From assembly GCF_001424195.1 (NCBI RefSeq), contig NZ_LMOO01000001.1, positions 1,160,569 through 1,224,568 of the forward strand: a stretch of DNA of 64,000 bases, in the 5' to 3' direction. The notes under the pieces are model-generated. The model ran no database searches. It saw only the letters and a program-made list of their open reading frames with translations, and was not told the origin of the DNA. The first letter of the stretch is position 1, and every line of letters begins with the position of its first letter. Both the position numbers and the translations under genes were made by a program. This DNA comes from Cellulomonas sp. Leaf334. Lineage in GTDB: Bacteria > Actinomycetota > Actinomycetes > Actinomycetales > Cellulomonadaceae. Positions 8,534 through 17,851 of this stretch are shown in pieces.

Positions 8534-11121
8534 GAGCGCACCTCCAGTCGGGTCCCGGCGACGAGGACGGGTTCGTGGTGGGGCGTCGGGCGGGCGTCGT
8601 CGCGCTCGTCGGCCGTGGCGGGGCGGGACTGGCCGCGCTCCGGCACGTACGCGAGGGACGGGTCCGGGGTGTCGGGCGCGTTGACGAACGACGCGAACCG
8701 GCGGAGCTTCTCCGGGTCGTCGAGCGTCGCGCGCCACTCGTCCTCGTACTCGACGACGTGCTGCGCCATCTGCTCGTCGAGGTCGGCGGCGATCCCCAGC
8801 GAGTCCTCCATGACGACCGCGCGGACCCCGTCGAGGCCGCCCTCGACGTCCTCGATCCACGGGGCGGTGCGCTGCAGCCGGTCGGCGGTGCGTACGTAGT
8901 AGAGGAGGAAGCGGTCGATGGTGCGGACGAGGGTCTCGGTGTCCAGGTCCTCCGCGAGCAGCTGGGCGTGCCGCGGGGTGAAACCGCCGTTCCCGCCGAC
9001 GTAGACGTTCCAGCCCTTGTCGGTCGCGATGACGCCGACGTCCTTGCCACGGGCCTCCGCACACTCCCGTGCACAGCCCGAGACGCCGAGCTTGATCTTG
9101 TGCGGCGAGCGCAGGCCGCGGTACCGCAGCTCGAGCATGACCGCGAGCGCCACCGAGTCCTGCACGCCGAACCGGCACCACGTGGAGCCGACGCAGGACT
9201 TCACCGTGCGCAGCGACTTGCCGTACGCGTGCCCGGACTCGAACCCGGCGTCGACCAGGCGCTGCCAGATGAGCGGGAGCTGGTCGATGCGGGCGCCGAA
9301 CATGTCGATCCGCTGGCCGCCCGTGATCTTGGTGTACAGCCCGAAGTCCTTGGCCACCTCGCCGATCGCGATGAGCCCCTCGGGCGTCACCTCGCCGCCG
9401 GCGATGCGCGGGACCACCGAGTAGGAGCCGTCCTTCTGCAGGTTGGCCATGACGTGGTCGTTGGTGTCCTGCAGCGTGGCCCGCTCGCCCTCGAGGACGT
9501 GCGCCGGGGACGTCGTCGCCAGGATCGACGCGACCGTCGGCTTGCAGATGTCGCAGCCACGCCCGTCGGCGCGGGTGCCGAACCGCTCGATGACCTGCGT
9601 GAACGACGAGACGCCGCTGACCCGGACGGCGTCGTAGAGCTGCGCGCGGGACAGCGCGAAGTGCTCGCACAGCGCGGTGCTGACCTCGATGCCCTGCGCC
9701 GCGAGCTCGGTGGTGACCAGCTTCTTGACCAGCGGGAGGCACGAGCCGCAGCTGGTGCCCGCCTTGGTGCAGGCCTTGACGGCGCCGAGGTCGGTGCACC
9801 CGTGCTCGGTGACCGCACCGCGGATGGTCCCGGCCGAGACGTTGTTGCACGAGCAGACGGCCGCGTCGTCGGGCAGCTCCAGCTCCGGGGCTCCCCCGCC
9901 GCCCTCGGGCAGCAGGAACGCGGCCGGGTCGCCGGGCAGCTCGCGGCCGAGCATCGGGCGCAGGCCGGCGTAGGCGCTGGCGTCACCGACGAGGACGCCG
10001 CCGAGCAGGGTGCGTGCGTCGTCGGACATGACGAGCTTCTTGTAGACGCCACCCACCGGGTCGGCCCACACGATCTCGAGGGCACCAGGGGTCTCGCCGA
10101 ACGCGTCGCCGAAGCTGGCCACGTCGACCCCGGAGAGCTTGAGCTTGGTCGCGGTGTCCGCGCCGGGGAACGACGAGGTGCCGCCGAGCAGCCGGTCGGC
10201 GGTGATCTCCGCCATCGCGTACCCCGGGGCGACGAGCCCGATGGTCGCGCCCTGGATGCAGGCGACCTCGCCGACCGCCGAGATGTCCAGGTCGCTGGTC
10301 AGGCAGGTGTCGTCGACGACGATCCCGCCGCGCTCCCCGATGGCGAGACCCGACGCGCGGCCCAGCTCGTCGCGCGGCCGGATGCCCGCGGCGACGACGA
10401 CGACGTCCGCGTCGACCCGACCGCCGTCGGCCAGCTCCAGGCGACCGACCCCGCCACGCCGGTGCGCCCGGATCCTCGTGGTCATCGCATTGAGGCGGAC
10501 ACCGACGCCCAGCTGGTTGATGAGCCGCCGCAACGCCTCGCCGCCGCCGAGGTCCACCTGCGTCGACATGAGGTGCGTGCCCACCTGCAGGACCGTCGTG
10601 CGAGCACCCATCGCCTGGAGCGCACCCGCGGCTTCCAGCCCGAGCAGGCCGCCACCGAGCACCGCACCCTTGACGACCCGGTCCTCGGAGAGCTTCTCGA
10701 CGTAGCCACGCAGCTCTGCGACGTCGTCGACGGTGCGGTACACGAACACACCCGGCAGGTCGGCACCCTCGATCGGCGGGACCCAGGCCGACGAGCCCGT
10801 CGCCAGGACGAGGTGGTCGTAGTGCTCCGTGCGGCCGTGCGCCGTGGTCACCGTCTTCGCGTCGCGGTCGATGGCCGTCACGGCGTCGTCGCGGACCAGG
10901 GTGACCAGCGGGTCGGACCACAGCTCCGGGTCGCCGAGGGCCAGGTCGTCGGCGTCGCGACCGGAGAAGTAGCTGGTCAGGGCGACGCGGTCGTACGGGC
11001 GGCGCGGCTCCTCGGCCAGGACGGTGATGCGCCAGGTGCCGGCGGTGTCGCGGTCGCGCAACGCCTCGACCAGCCGCTGGGCGACCATGCCGCCGCCGAC
11101 GACGACGAGGTGCTGGTTCAT
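8530..11121 (-). CDS. nirB: Nitrite reductase (NADH) large subunit
   Basis: 863 residues. Reduces nitrite to ammonium using NADH. Order: FAD/NAD-binding pyridine nucleotide oxidoreductase (VVVGGGM at 6-12, VLGGGLLGLEA near 155), BFD-like [2Fe-2S] domain (C423-x-C425 with C458-xx-C461), then the nitrite/sulfite reductase half with siroheme and [4Fe-4S] ligands C643, C649, C683 and C687 (CVGSTWC, CARECAE). An upstream GTG/ATG extension to 11355 is rejected because it would run through the promoter. First gene of a five-gene operon. A 21-bp block at 11159-11179 that is shared with the narK promoter precedes it. Confidence 0.96.
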   Translation of the reverse strand: MNQHLVVVGGGMVAQRLVEALRDRDTAGTWRITVLAEEPRRPYDRVALTSYFSGRDADDLALGDPELWSDPLVTLVRDDAVTAIDRDAKTVTTAHGRTEHYDHLVLATGSSAWVPPIEGADLPGVFVYRTVDDVAELRGYVEKLSEDRVVKGAVLGGGLLGLEAAGALQAMGARTTVLQVGTHLMSTQVDLGGGEALRRLINQLGVGVRLNAMTTRIRAHRRGGVGRLELADGGRVDADVVVVAAGIRPRDELGRASGLAIGERGGIVVDDTCLTSDLDISAVGEVACIQGATIGLVAPGYAMAEITADRLLGGTSSFPGADTATKLKLSGVDVASFGDAFGETPGALEIVWADPVGGVYKKLVMSDDARTLLGGVLVGDASAYAGLRPMLGRELPGDPAAFLLPEGGGGAPELELPDDAAVCSCNNVSAGTIRGAVTEHGCTDLGAVKACTKAGTSCGSCLPLVKKLVTTELAAQGIEVSTALCEHFALSRAQLYDAVRVSGVSSFTQVIERFGTRADGRGCDICKPTVASILATTSPAHVLEGERATLQDTNDHVMANLQKDGSYSVVPRIAGGEVTPEGLIAIGEVAKDFGLYTKITGGQRIDMFGARIDQLPLIWQRLVDAGFESGHAYGKSLRTVKSCVGSTWCRFGVQDSVALAVMLELRYRGLRSPHKIKLGVSGCARECAEARGKDVGVIATDKGWNVYVGGNGGFTPRHAQLLAEDLDTETLVRTIDRFLLYYVRTADRLQRTAPWIEDVEGGLDGVRAVVMEDSLGIAADLDEQMAQHVVEYEDEWRATLDDPEKLRRFASFVNAPDTPDPSLAYVPERGQSRPATADERDDARPTPHHEPVLVAGTRLEVRS

Positions 11122-11158
11122 GGGGTGCTCCGTCGGGCTGGGGGGTGGGGCGCGTCCC

Positions 11159-11179
11159 ACGGTAGGAAGCGGTTGTTTC
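11159..11179 (-). promoter_or_regulatory. nirB promoter block shared with narK
   Basis: On the minus strand this 21-bp block reads GAAACA, CCGCT, CCTA and CGT separated by single variable bases; 18 of 21 bases match 19253-19273 upstream of narK. The end TACCGT (11159-11164) fits a TAnnnT -10 box about 38 bases before the nirB ATG, with GAAAC around position -30. It is probably promoter plus activator contact site for a nitrogen or nitrate regulator. Confidence 0.6.
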
Positions 11180-11255
11180 CCCGATGGCGTCGCTCGGTTA
11201 CCTGGGAGGAACCTTTCCCGCACACCACGTGGGTGCCTGGTGTGAGAGTGAGGAC

Positions 11256-11789
11256 ATGAGCCCCGTGATCGCCCTGCTGCGCGCCGTGAACGTCGGTGGC
11301 CGCACCGTGAAGTCGGCGCAGCTGCGTGAGGTTGCCGAGAGCCTCGGGCACACACAGGTCACCACCTACGTGAACAGCGGGAACATCGTCCTCGTCCCCT
11401 CCGGTGCCGCTTCCGCCGTAGGTCCGGGACTGACTGCGGCGCTCGTCGCGGAGCTCGGCTTCGACGTGCCGGTGATCACCCGCTCGCTCGCGCAGTGGGA
11501 CGCCGTCGTGGAGCGGCTCCCCTTTCCCGACGAGGCGTCCTCGGACCCGTCGCACCTGGTCCTGTACTGCTGGGACGGTGCGCCCGGGTCCACCGACTTC
11601 GACCCGGCGCCGTACGGGCGGGAGACCGTCGCGTTCGCCGGTCACGAGACCTACGCGTACTACCCCGACGGCATCGGCCGCTCGAAGCTCACGCTGCCCG
11701 TCCTGGAGAAGGCCACCGGCCGGTCCGGGACCGCCCGCAACTGGAACACGGTCCTCGCGCTCCAGAGGCTCGCGCGCGAGCGCGCCTGA
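11256..11789 (+). CDS. DUF1697 protein
   Basis: 177 residues, one DUF1697 domain from end to end: the N-terminal IALLRAVNVGG, then TYVNSGNIV and the C-terminal TARNWNTV are its hallmark motifs. The biochemical role of the family is unknown. Start chosen at the ATG behind GAGGAC because an upstream in-frame ATG (11184) would begin inside the divergent nirB promoter. A GAGAGT hexamer 6 bases before the ATG may be a weak -10 box. Transcribed divergently from nirB. Confidence 0.87.
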   Translation: MSPVIALLRAVNVGGRTVKSAQLREVAESLGHTQVTTYVNSGNIVLVPSGAASAVGPGLTAALVAELGFDVPVITRSLAQWDAVVERLPFPDEASSDPSHLVLYCWDGAPGSTDFDPAPYGRETVAFAGHETYAYYPDGIGRSKLTLPVLEKATGRSGTARNWNTVLALQRLARERA

Positions 11790-11790
11790 C

Positions 11791-11796
11791 TAGCGT
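11791..11796 (+). promoter_or_regulatory. -10 box TAGCGT for the HIT gene
   Basis: TAGCGT begins 2 bases after the stop of the DUF1697 gene and ends 7 bases before the ATG at 11804. This suggests a separate leaderless transcript even though the two genes are only 14 bases apart. Confidence 0.5.
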
Positions 11797-11803
11797 GGGC
11801 GCC

Positions 11804-12250
11804 ATGAGCACCTTGTTCACCAAGATCATCGCCGGGGAGCTCCCGGCCCGGTTCGTGTGGGCCGACGACGTCGCCGTCGTCCTCGGCACCATCGCCCCGA
11901 TCACCGACGGCCACATGCTCGTCGTCCCGCGCGCCGAGATCGTGCAGCTCACCGAGGCACCCGACGACGTGCTCGCGCACCTGATGCTCGTCGCGAAGAC
12001 GATCGGGCAGGCGCAGCAGCAGGCCTGGTCCGCTCCGCGTGCCGCGCTGCTCGTCGCCGGCTTCGAGGTCGACCACATGCACGTGCACGTCCTGCCCGCC
12101 TGGGGCGAGGCGGAGCTGTCCTTCCGCAACGCCCGCACGGACGTCCCGGCAGCGGAGCTCGACGACGCGGCAGAGCGGATCCGCACGGCCCTGCGCGCCC
12201 AGGGCCACGCGTCCCACGTCCCGGCGTCGCTGACGAGCCCTGCCCTCTGA
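11804..12250 (+). CDS. HIT family protein (histidine triad hydrolase)
   Basis: 148 residues. The histidine triad HMHVHVLP is at about residues 87-94, preceded by the usual VPRAEI strand and TDGHMLVVP. HIT proteins hydrolyse nucleoside phosphoramidates or dinucleoside polyphosphates. The partner and substrate are not given by context. ATG start lies directly behind a TAGCGT -10 box with no ribosome site. Confidence 0.92.
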   Translation: MSTLFTKIIAGELPARFVWADDVAVVLGTIAPITDGHMLVVPRAEIVQLTEAPDDVLAHLMLVAKTIGQAQQQAWSAPRAALLVAGFEVDHMHVHVLPAWGEAELSFRNARTDVPAAELDDAAERIRTALRAQGHASHVPASLTSPAL

Positions 12251-12299
12251 CGCGACGCCCGCCGCCCACGGTGGGTGCCGACCAGTCCGTCCGGCGGCT

Positions 12300-12319
12300 G
12301 GCACCGAACTCCCGGTGCC
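12300..12319. terminator. Small hairpin after the HIT gene
   Basis: GGCACCG / CGGTGCC, 7-base arms with a 6-base loop, about 50 bases downstream of the HIT stop. It is a weak terminator candidate in an otherwise gene-free 276-base gap (12251-12526). Confidence 0.35.
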
Positions 12320-12331
12320 CCGCACCGCTGA

Positions 12332-12435
12332 CGTCCGAGGAAGCGAGCGCTGGGGCGACCAGTTGCTCGGACGCTCCGCATCTGACCAGGGGACGTCCGA
12401 GGAAGTGAGTGCTGGTGCGACCAGCTGCTCGGACG
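12332..12435. repeat. Two tandem copies of a 42-bp palindrome-ended repeat
   Basis: Copies at 12332-12373 and 12394-12435, 20 bases apart, differ at only a few positions. Each begins with CGTCCGAGGAAG and ends with CTCGGACG, so its ends are inverted repeats (CGTCCGAG/CTCGGACG). The body shared by both copies contains GCGACCAG. They lie between the HIT gene and the molybdoenzyme gene. They may be mobile REP-like units, paired hairpins or regulator sites. Confidence 0.7.
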
Positions 12436-12526
12436 TCGTACCCACCCCGCGACAGATGGGTGGCGACATCGTGCGTGAGTCAGGGCAGAGTCAGGGCACA
12501 CGTTCCATCGAGGAGGCACGCAGCAG

Positions 12527-14053
12527 ATGGCTGGACGTCGAGACACCGGGCTCGCCGCGCTCGCAGGGGTCGCCGCAGGTGCCGTGACGCTCGGCGTCGG
12601 GTCGCTCGTCGCGCTGCTCACCGGGCCGAGCACCGACCCGCTCGTCGCGGTCGGCGGGGCGTTCGTCGACGCGACGCCCGCCTGGCTCAAGGAGTTCGCC
12701 GTCTCGGCGTTCGGCACCGCCGACAAGCTGGTGCTCGGGATCGGCGAGGTCGTCGTCCTGCTCTCGCTCGCGGCGCTCGCCGGGGTGCTCGCCGCCCGGC
12801 GCTGGGCCTGGGGCGCGACGCTCGTCGTGGTGCTCGGTGCTGTCGCTGGGCTGGCCGCGATGGGTCGCCCTGACGCCGGGACGCTCGCCGCAGCGCCGGC
12901 GGTCGTCGGCGCGATCGCAGGCCTGCTGACCCTGCGGGAGCTGATCCGTCGGCTGCCCGGCGCACCCGGTCGGCCACGTCCCGAAGGTGTCCAGCGGCGA
13001 ACGTTCCTGCAGGTCACGGCCGCCGCGGGTGGGCTCGGCGTGGTCGGGGTCCTCGTCGGACGGGCCGTCGGCGCGGGCGCCCGCGGAGCACAGACGGCTC
13101 GGTCGGCGATCAGGATCCCCCGGGCGAGCACCACCGCACCGCCCGTGCCCGCCGGGGTCGACGTCGGCGTCGACGGTGTCGGCCCCTGGCAGACGCCCGC
13201 CGACGAGTTCTACCGGATCGACACGGCCCTCGTCGTCCCGCAGGTCGACCCGGAAACGTGGAGCCTGCGCGTGCACGGCCTGGTCGAGGAGGAGATCACC
13301 CTCACCTGGGACGAGCTGCTGGAGAGCGACCTCGTCGAGGCGTGGGTGACGCTCGCGTGCGTCTCCAACCCCGTCGGCGGCGACCTGATCGGCAACCAGA
13401 AATGGCTGGGCATGCCCATCGCCGACCTGCTCGCCCGGGCACGACCCACCGACGACGCCGACATGGTGCTCTCCCGCAGCGTCGACGGGTTCACGGCGTC
13501 GACGCCGCTCGCCGCCCTCACGGACGGTCGCGACGCGCTGCTGGCCGTCGCGATGGACGGGGAGCCGCTGCCCGTCGAGCACGGGTTCCCGGTGCGCATG
13601 GTGGTGCCGGGGCTGTACGGCTACGTGTCGGCGACGAAGTGGGTCACCGAGCTGAAGCTGACCCGGTTCGCGGACGAGACGGCGTACTGGACGGACCGCG
13701 GGTGGTCGCCGCAAGGGCCGATCAAGACGCAGTCACGCATCGAGGTGCCGAGGCCCGGCGCGTCGGTCGCCGCCGGCCCGGTCGTCGTGGCCGGGACCGC
13801 CTGGGCGCAGCACCGTGGCGTCACCGCGGTGCAGGTGCGTGTCGAGCAGGGCAGCTGGAGCGACGCCACGCTGGCCGACGACGGTGGCATCGACTCGTGG
13901 CGGCAGTGGTCGTGGACCTGGGACGCGGAGCCCGGCGAGTACCAGCTCTACGTCCGCGCGTCGGACCCGCAGGGCTACCAGACGGGCGCGCGCGCCGACG
14001 TCATCCCGGACGGCGCGACGGGCTACGACACGGTCCGCGTCACGGTCACCTGA
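12527..14053 (+). CDS. Membrane-anchored sulfite-oxidase-like molybdopterin oxidoreductase
   Basis: 508 residues. Four or so membrane segments in residues 8-150, then a twin-Arg-like RRTFLQ and a further hydrophobic stretch, after which the oxidoreductase molybdopterin-binding domain (about 215-385) and the Mo-co dimerisation Ig-like domain (about 395-508) should lie outside the membrane. The molybdenum-ligand Cys is in TLACVSNPVGG (about residue 283). The family oxidises sulfite or reduces other small oxidised groups; the substrate is not clear. Strong AGGAGG ribosome site. It is near the molybdate transporter genes at 19343-22345. Confidence 0.9.
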   Translation: MAGRRDTGLAALAGVAAGAVTLGVGSLVALLTGPSTDPLVAVGGAFVDATPAWLKEFAVSAFGTADKLVLGIGEVVVLLSLAALAGVLAARRWAWGATLVVVLGAVAGLAAMGRPDAGTLAAAPAVVGAIAGLLTLRELIRRLPGAPGRPRPEGVQRRTFLQVTAAAGGLGVVGVLVGRAVGAGARGAQTARSAIRIPRASTTAPPVPAGVDVGVDGVGPWQTPADEFYRIDTALVVPQVDPETWSLRVHGLVEEEITLTWDELLESDLVEAWVTLACVSNPVGGDLIGNQKWLGMPIADLLARARPTDDADMVLSRSVDGFTASTPLAALTDGRDALLAVAMDGEPLPVEHGFPVRMVVPGLYGYVSATKWVTELKLTRFADETAYWTDRGWSPQGPIKTQSRIEVPRPGASVAAGPVVVAGTAWAQHRGVTAVQVRVEQGSWSDATLADDGGIDSWRQWSWTWDAEPGEYQLYVRASDPQGYQTGARADVIPDGATGYDTVRVTVT

Positions 14054-14074
14054 GCTGGCCCTGACACGTACCAG

Positions 14075-14122
14075 CAAGCCCTGAGTGACGTGGCGGGCGC
14101 GTCGCGCGTGTTCGAGGGCTTG
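14075..14122. terminator. Possible terminator between convergent genes
   Basis: CAAGCCCT (14075-14082) pairs with AGGGCTTG (14115-14122), enclosing a GC-rich 32-base loop. It lies 22 bases after the molybdoenzyme stop and 38 bases past the end of the minus-strand flavoprotein gene. The long loop makes this uncertain. Confidence 0.35.
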
Positions 14123-14159
14123 GTCGTCGGCGCAACGACGTCCGGTTGGTGATCGTCGC

Positions 14160-15686
14160 TCAGCGGGCCGTGACCGGTGTCGGGTCGGGGACGGTGTCGG
14201 TCGACCCCCGCGCCGGCGCCGGCTGGTCCGGGTCGGAGCGGCGGAGCCAGTCGACGATGCCGCAGACGGCGTCCTTGCAGCCGCCGCAGCCGGTGGTCGC
14301 GCGGGTCGACGCGGCCACGTCCTCGACGGACCGGGCGCCGTGCCGCCAGCAGCCGACGATGTCCCCCTTGGTGACCCCGTTGCACCGGCACACGACCGCG
14401 CGGTCGGGCATCATCGTCGGGCTCGCGGCGGGGACGGCCGTCCCGGCGACGGGCCGGACCAGCAGCTGGGCCGGGTCGGTGGGCGCAGGGGTGCCGCGCG
14501 TGTAGGCCGCGACGAGGTCGGCGGCGACCGGTCCGGCGCCCACGCAGGTGGCACCGATGACGCGACCGTCGGCGACGACCACCTCGATGTGCCGCCCACC
14601 CTCGGGGTCGCTGAGCCGGACGCGCCGACCGCCCACCAGCGGCCCGCAGACCCCCATGGCGACGACGTCGAGCCCGACACCCTTGACCTTGACGACGTCG
14701 GTGCCGGCCGTGGGCAGCGGGACGTCGTCCCGCGCGGCGGAGGGTTCGGTGAGCAGCGTCGCGAGGCGTCGCGCCTGGTCCCAGCCCTGGGCGATGAGCC
14801 CGGAGCCGCCCTCGGGAGGTTCCGCGCAGTCGCCGATGGCGAACACGCGCGCGTCGGCGGGCGACGCCAGGTCGGTACCGACGACGATGCCGCGCGCCAC
14901 GTCCAGCCCGGCCCGCTGCGCGAGCCCGACCTCGGGGATCGTCCCGGCGGTGAGCACCAGCAGGTCGGCAGCCAGGACCTCGCCGCCCTCGAGCCGCACC
15001 CCGGTGACGCGTCCGCCGCTGACGACGGCCTCCTCGGTGCGGGCGCCGACGCGGACGGAGATCCCGAGCGACGTGAGCCGGGCCGTCGCGGCCGCGGCCG
15101 CGGGTCCGTCGAGCTGGCGGTCCATGAGGTTCGCGCCGCCGTGCACGACCGTCACGGGCACGCCGCGGTGCGCGAGACCGCACGCCACCTCGAGCCCGAG
15201 CACGCCGCCGCCGACGACGACCGCCCGGTGGGCGTTCACGGTCGCGGCGACGATCTCGCGCGCGTCGTCCAGGGTGCGCAGCGCGTGCACACCGGCGGGC
15301 AGGTCGTCGTCGTCGCGCCGCCCGAACAGCTCCGGGATCCGCGCCCGCGCGCCCGTGGCCAGCACGAGGACGTCGTACCGGTGGCGCTCACCGGCGTGGT
15401 CGTGCACGACGCCGGCCGCGCGGTCGATCGTGACCGCCTGCGTGCCGGGCAGCACGGTGCTGGAGGTGCGGTGGGTGGTCCGCGGCAGCGTGATCGACGC
15501 GACGTCGAGCTTGCCGGCGACCACCTCGGACAGCAGGACGCGGTTGTACGGCTCGTACTCCTCGGCGCCCAGCACGGTGGTGCGGAACCGGCCGCCCGGG
15601 TCGCGTTGGTGCAGGTCGTCGACGAACCGTGCGCCGACCATGCCGTGGCCGACCACGACCACCCGAACCTGGTTGCCCACACTCAT
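14160..15686 (-). CDS. FAD-dependent electron-transfer subunit of assimilatory nitrate reductase (NasB/NirB-like)
   Basis: 508 residues. Similar to the N-terminal part of NirB: FAD/NAD oxidoreductase (VVVVGHGMVGARF, VVVGGGVLGLEVA, VFAIGDCAEPP) followed by a C-terminal BFD-like [2Fe-2S] domain (VCRCNGVTKGD and TTGCGGCKDAVC). It has no siroheme domain. It most likely passes electrons from NAD(P)H to the nitrate reductase encoded just upstream, with which it overlaps by ATGA. Last gene of the narK operon. Confidence 0.87.
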   Translation of the reverse strand: MSVGNQVRVVVVGHGMVGARFVDDLHQRDPGGRFRTTVLGAEEYEPYNRVLLSEVVAGKLDVASITLPRTTHRTSSTVLPGTQAVTIDRAAGVVHDHAGERHRYDVLVLATGARARIPELFGRRDDDDLPAGVHALRTLDDAREIVAATVNAHRAVVVGGGVLGLEVACGLAHRGVPVTVVHGGANLMDRQLDGPAAAAATARLTSLGISVRVGARTEEAVVSGGRVTGVRLEGGEVLAADLLVLTAGTIPEVGLAQRAGLDVARGIVVGTDLASPADARVFAIGDCAEPPEGGSGLIAQGWDQARRLATLLTEPSAARDDVPLPTAGTDVVKVKGVGLDVVAMGVCGPLVGGRRVRLSDPEGGRHIEVVVADGRVIGATCVGAGPVAADLVAAYTRGTPAPTDPAQLLVRPVAGTAVPAASPTMMPDRAVVCRCNGVTKGDIVGCWRHGARSVEDVAASTRATTGCGGCKDAVCGIVDWLRRSDPDQPAPARGSTDTVPDPTPVTAR

Positions 15687-17851
15687 GCGCGAACCTCTTC
15701 CGCGAACAGCAACGACTCGTCGTCGAGCACCTCGGCCGGGCCCACCCAGCGCCGCAGGTCGACGGCGCACACCTTGAACTCGGGCATCCCGGAGATCGGG
15801 TCGGTGGCATCGGTGGTGAGCCGGTTGGCGCTGCCGGTACCCGCCCAGTGGAACGGCATGAACACGGTGTCGGGCCGCAGCGCGTCGGTCAGCCGGGCCC
15901 GGACGACGCCACGGCCCCGCTCGGTGTCGAGCTGCACCAGGTCCCCCTCGCTGATGTCGAGCCGGTCCGCGAGCAGCGGGTGGAGCTCGACGAACGGCGT
16001 CGGCGCGCTGCGCACGAGCTCGGGCACGCGACGGGTCTGCGCCCCGGACTGGTAGTGCGCGAGGACCCGGCCGGTGATCAGGAACAGGGGTGCGTCGGGG
16101 CGCAGGTCGTCGGACGGTCCCCGGTGGTCCACGGGGACCAGTCGCGCGCGTCCGTCGGGCGTCGGGAACCGGTCGAGGAACATCCGCGGGGTGCCGGGGT
16201 GCGGCGTCGGGCCGGCGGGGACCGGCCAGAACAGGTCCGGCTCGGCGTCCAGGCGCGCGTGGCTCAGTCCGCTGTAGTCGGCCCGCCCACCCGCCGACGC
16301 CCGCGCGAGCTCGTCGAACACGACGGCCGGCGAGGTGTCGAAGGTGACCGGTGACCCGAGCCTGGCAGCCAGGTCGGCGAGGATGTCGAGCTCGCTGCGC
16401 ACCCCGGACGGCGGCGGCAGGGCGCGACGACGGCGGATGACGCGACCCTCGAGCGACGTCATCGTGCCCTCCTCCTCCGCCCACTGCGTGACGGGCAGGA
16501 CCACGTCGGCCAGCAGCGCCGTCTCCGACGGCAGGAAGTCGCACACCACGAGCAGGTCGAGGGACGCCAGGCGCTCGCGCACCCGGTCGGCGTCCGGGGC
16601 GCTGACCACCACGTTCGAGCCGTGCACCAGCAGCGCCTTCGGACCGCCGGGCGTCCCGAGCGAGCGCAGCAGCTCGATCGCGGGCATGCCGGTCCGGGGC
16701 AGGTCCGCGGGGTCGACGCCCCACACCCCCGCGACGTGCGCGCGGGCGGCGTCGTCCTCGATGGACCGGTACCCGGGCAGCTGGTCGGCCTTCTGGCCGT
16801 GCTCGCGACCACCCTGACCGTTGCCCTGCCCGGTGATCGCGCCGTAGCCGGAGCCGACACGGCCGGGCAGACCGAGCAGGAGCGCGAGCGAGATCGCGGC
16901 GGTGACGGTGTCGGTGCCCTGCGTGCTCTGCTCCACGCCGCGGCCGGTGAGGATGTACGCGCCGGACCCCCCACGCGACGGTGAGGCGTTGGCCAGCAGG
17001 AACGCCGCCCGGCGCAAGGTCGCGACGGGCACCCCGGTGACCTGCTCGGTGCGCTCCGGCCACCAGAGCGCCACCGAACGACGGAGGTCGTCGAGACCCG
17101 TGGTCCGCTCGTCCAGGTAGGCGACGTCGGCGAACCCTTCCGCGAGGACGATGTGCGCGAGTCCCAGCAGCAGCGCGAGGTCGGTGCCGGGCACCGGCTG
17201 CACGTGCAGGCCGCCGTCGTCGGCGGTGAGGTCCGCGGTCGCCGAGCGGCGAGGGTCGACGACGACCAGGCCGCCGGTCGCCCGCACCCCCGCGAGGTGC
17301 TGGACGGCCGGCGGCATCGTCTCGGCGAGGTTCGAGCCCAGCAGGAGGACCGCCTGCGCGCCACCGAGGTCGGCCAGCGGGAACGGCAGCCCGCGGTCGA
17401 GACCGAGGGTCCGGTTGGCGCCGGCCGCGGCGCTCGCCATGCAGAACCGGCCGTTGTAGTCGATGTTCGGCGTGGCCAGGACGGTCCGCGCGAACTTGCC
17501 GAGCGCGTACGCCTTCTCGTTGGTGAGACCGCCGCCGCCGAACACCGCGACCGACTCCGGCCCGTGCTCGGCACGCAGGGCCGCCAGTCGGTCCGCGACG
17601 AACGTCATCGCGGTGTCCCAGGAGACGGGCCGACCGTGCAGGAGCGGCGTCGTCAGGCGGTCCGTCGCGCGCAGGAGCGTCGGGGACGTCCAGCCCTTCT
17701 GGCACATGCCACCCTTGTTCGTCGGGAAGTCCCGGCCCGCGGCGGTGACGGCACCCTCGTGCGAGGTGTGGAGCGTCTGCGCGCACTGCAGCGCACAGTA
17801 GGGGCAGTGCGTGGCTGCACCCTCCGTCGTCACCGCCGCGAGCTGTGCCAT
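15683..17851 (-). CDS. Assimilatory nitrate reductase catalytic subunit
   Basis: 722 residues, a cytoplasmic molybdopterin oxidoreductase of the NasC/NarB type that reduces nitrate to nitrite. N-terminal [4Fe-4S] site C16-xx-C19-xxx-C23-x26-C50 (CPYCALQC, KGGMC). The likely molybdenum-ligand Cys is C137 in NGRFCMAS. The C-terminal molybdopterin dinucleotide-binding domain includes TGRVLAHYQSG and PFHWAG. No signal peptide, consistent with assimilation. Its start overlaps the narK stop by one base (TGATG), and its own stop overlaps the flavoprotein start. Confidence 0.93.
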   Translation of the reverse strand: MAQLAAVTTEGAATHCPYCALQCAQTLHTSHEGAVTAAGRDFPTNKGGMCQKGWTSPTLLRATDRLTTPLLHGRPVSWDTAMTFVADRLAALRAEHGPESVAVFGGGGLTNEKAYALGKFARTVLATPNIDYNGRFCMASAAAGANRTLGLDRGLPFPLADLGGAQAVLLLGSNLAETMPPAVQHLAGVRATGGLVVVDPRRSATADLTADDGGLHVQPVPGTDLALLLGLAHIVLAEGFADVAYLDERTTGLDDLRRSVALWWPERTEQVTGVPVATLRRAAFLLANASPSRGGSGAYILTGRGVEQSTQGTDTVTAAISLALLLGLPGRVGSGYGAITGQGNGQGGREHGQKADQLPGYRSIEDDAARAHVAGVWGVDPADLPRTGMPAIELLRSLGTPGGPKALLVHGSNVVVSAPDADRVRERLASLDLLVVCDFLPSETALLADVVLPVTQWAEEEGTMTSLEGRVIRRRRALPPPSGVRSELDILADLAARLGSPVTFDTSPAVVFDELARASAGGRADYSGLSHARLDAEPDLFWPVPAGPTPHPGTPRMFLDRFPTPDGRARLVPVDHRGPSDDLRPDAPLFLITGRVLAHYQSGAQTRRVPELVRSAPTPFVELHPLLADRLDISEGDLVQLDTERGRGVVRARLTDALRPDTVFMPFHWAGTGSANRLTTDATDPISGMPEFKVCAVDLRRWVGPAEVLDDESLLFAEEVRA

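Noticed and set aside
11159..11200. GlnR box at nirB/narK
   Set aside because: The GAAAC half fits the actinobacterial consensus but the partner GTnAC at the required 6-base spacing is missing in both promoters (a GTAAC is 17 bases away at nirB only). The shared block is reported without naming a regulator.
8575..11259. Long plus-strand open frame opposite nirB (nearly 900 codons)
   Set aside because: It mirrors the codon structure of nirB on the other strand; the Arg/Asp/Val-rich product has no domain. This is expected in high-GC DNA. The same holds for other long frames opposite real genes.
12332..12435. CRISPR array
   Set aside because: Only two imperfect repeats of 42 bases with one 20-base spacer, no cas genes, and the repeat ends are long inverted repeats.
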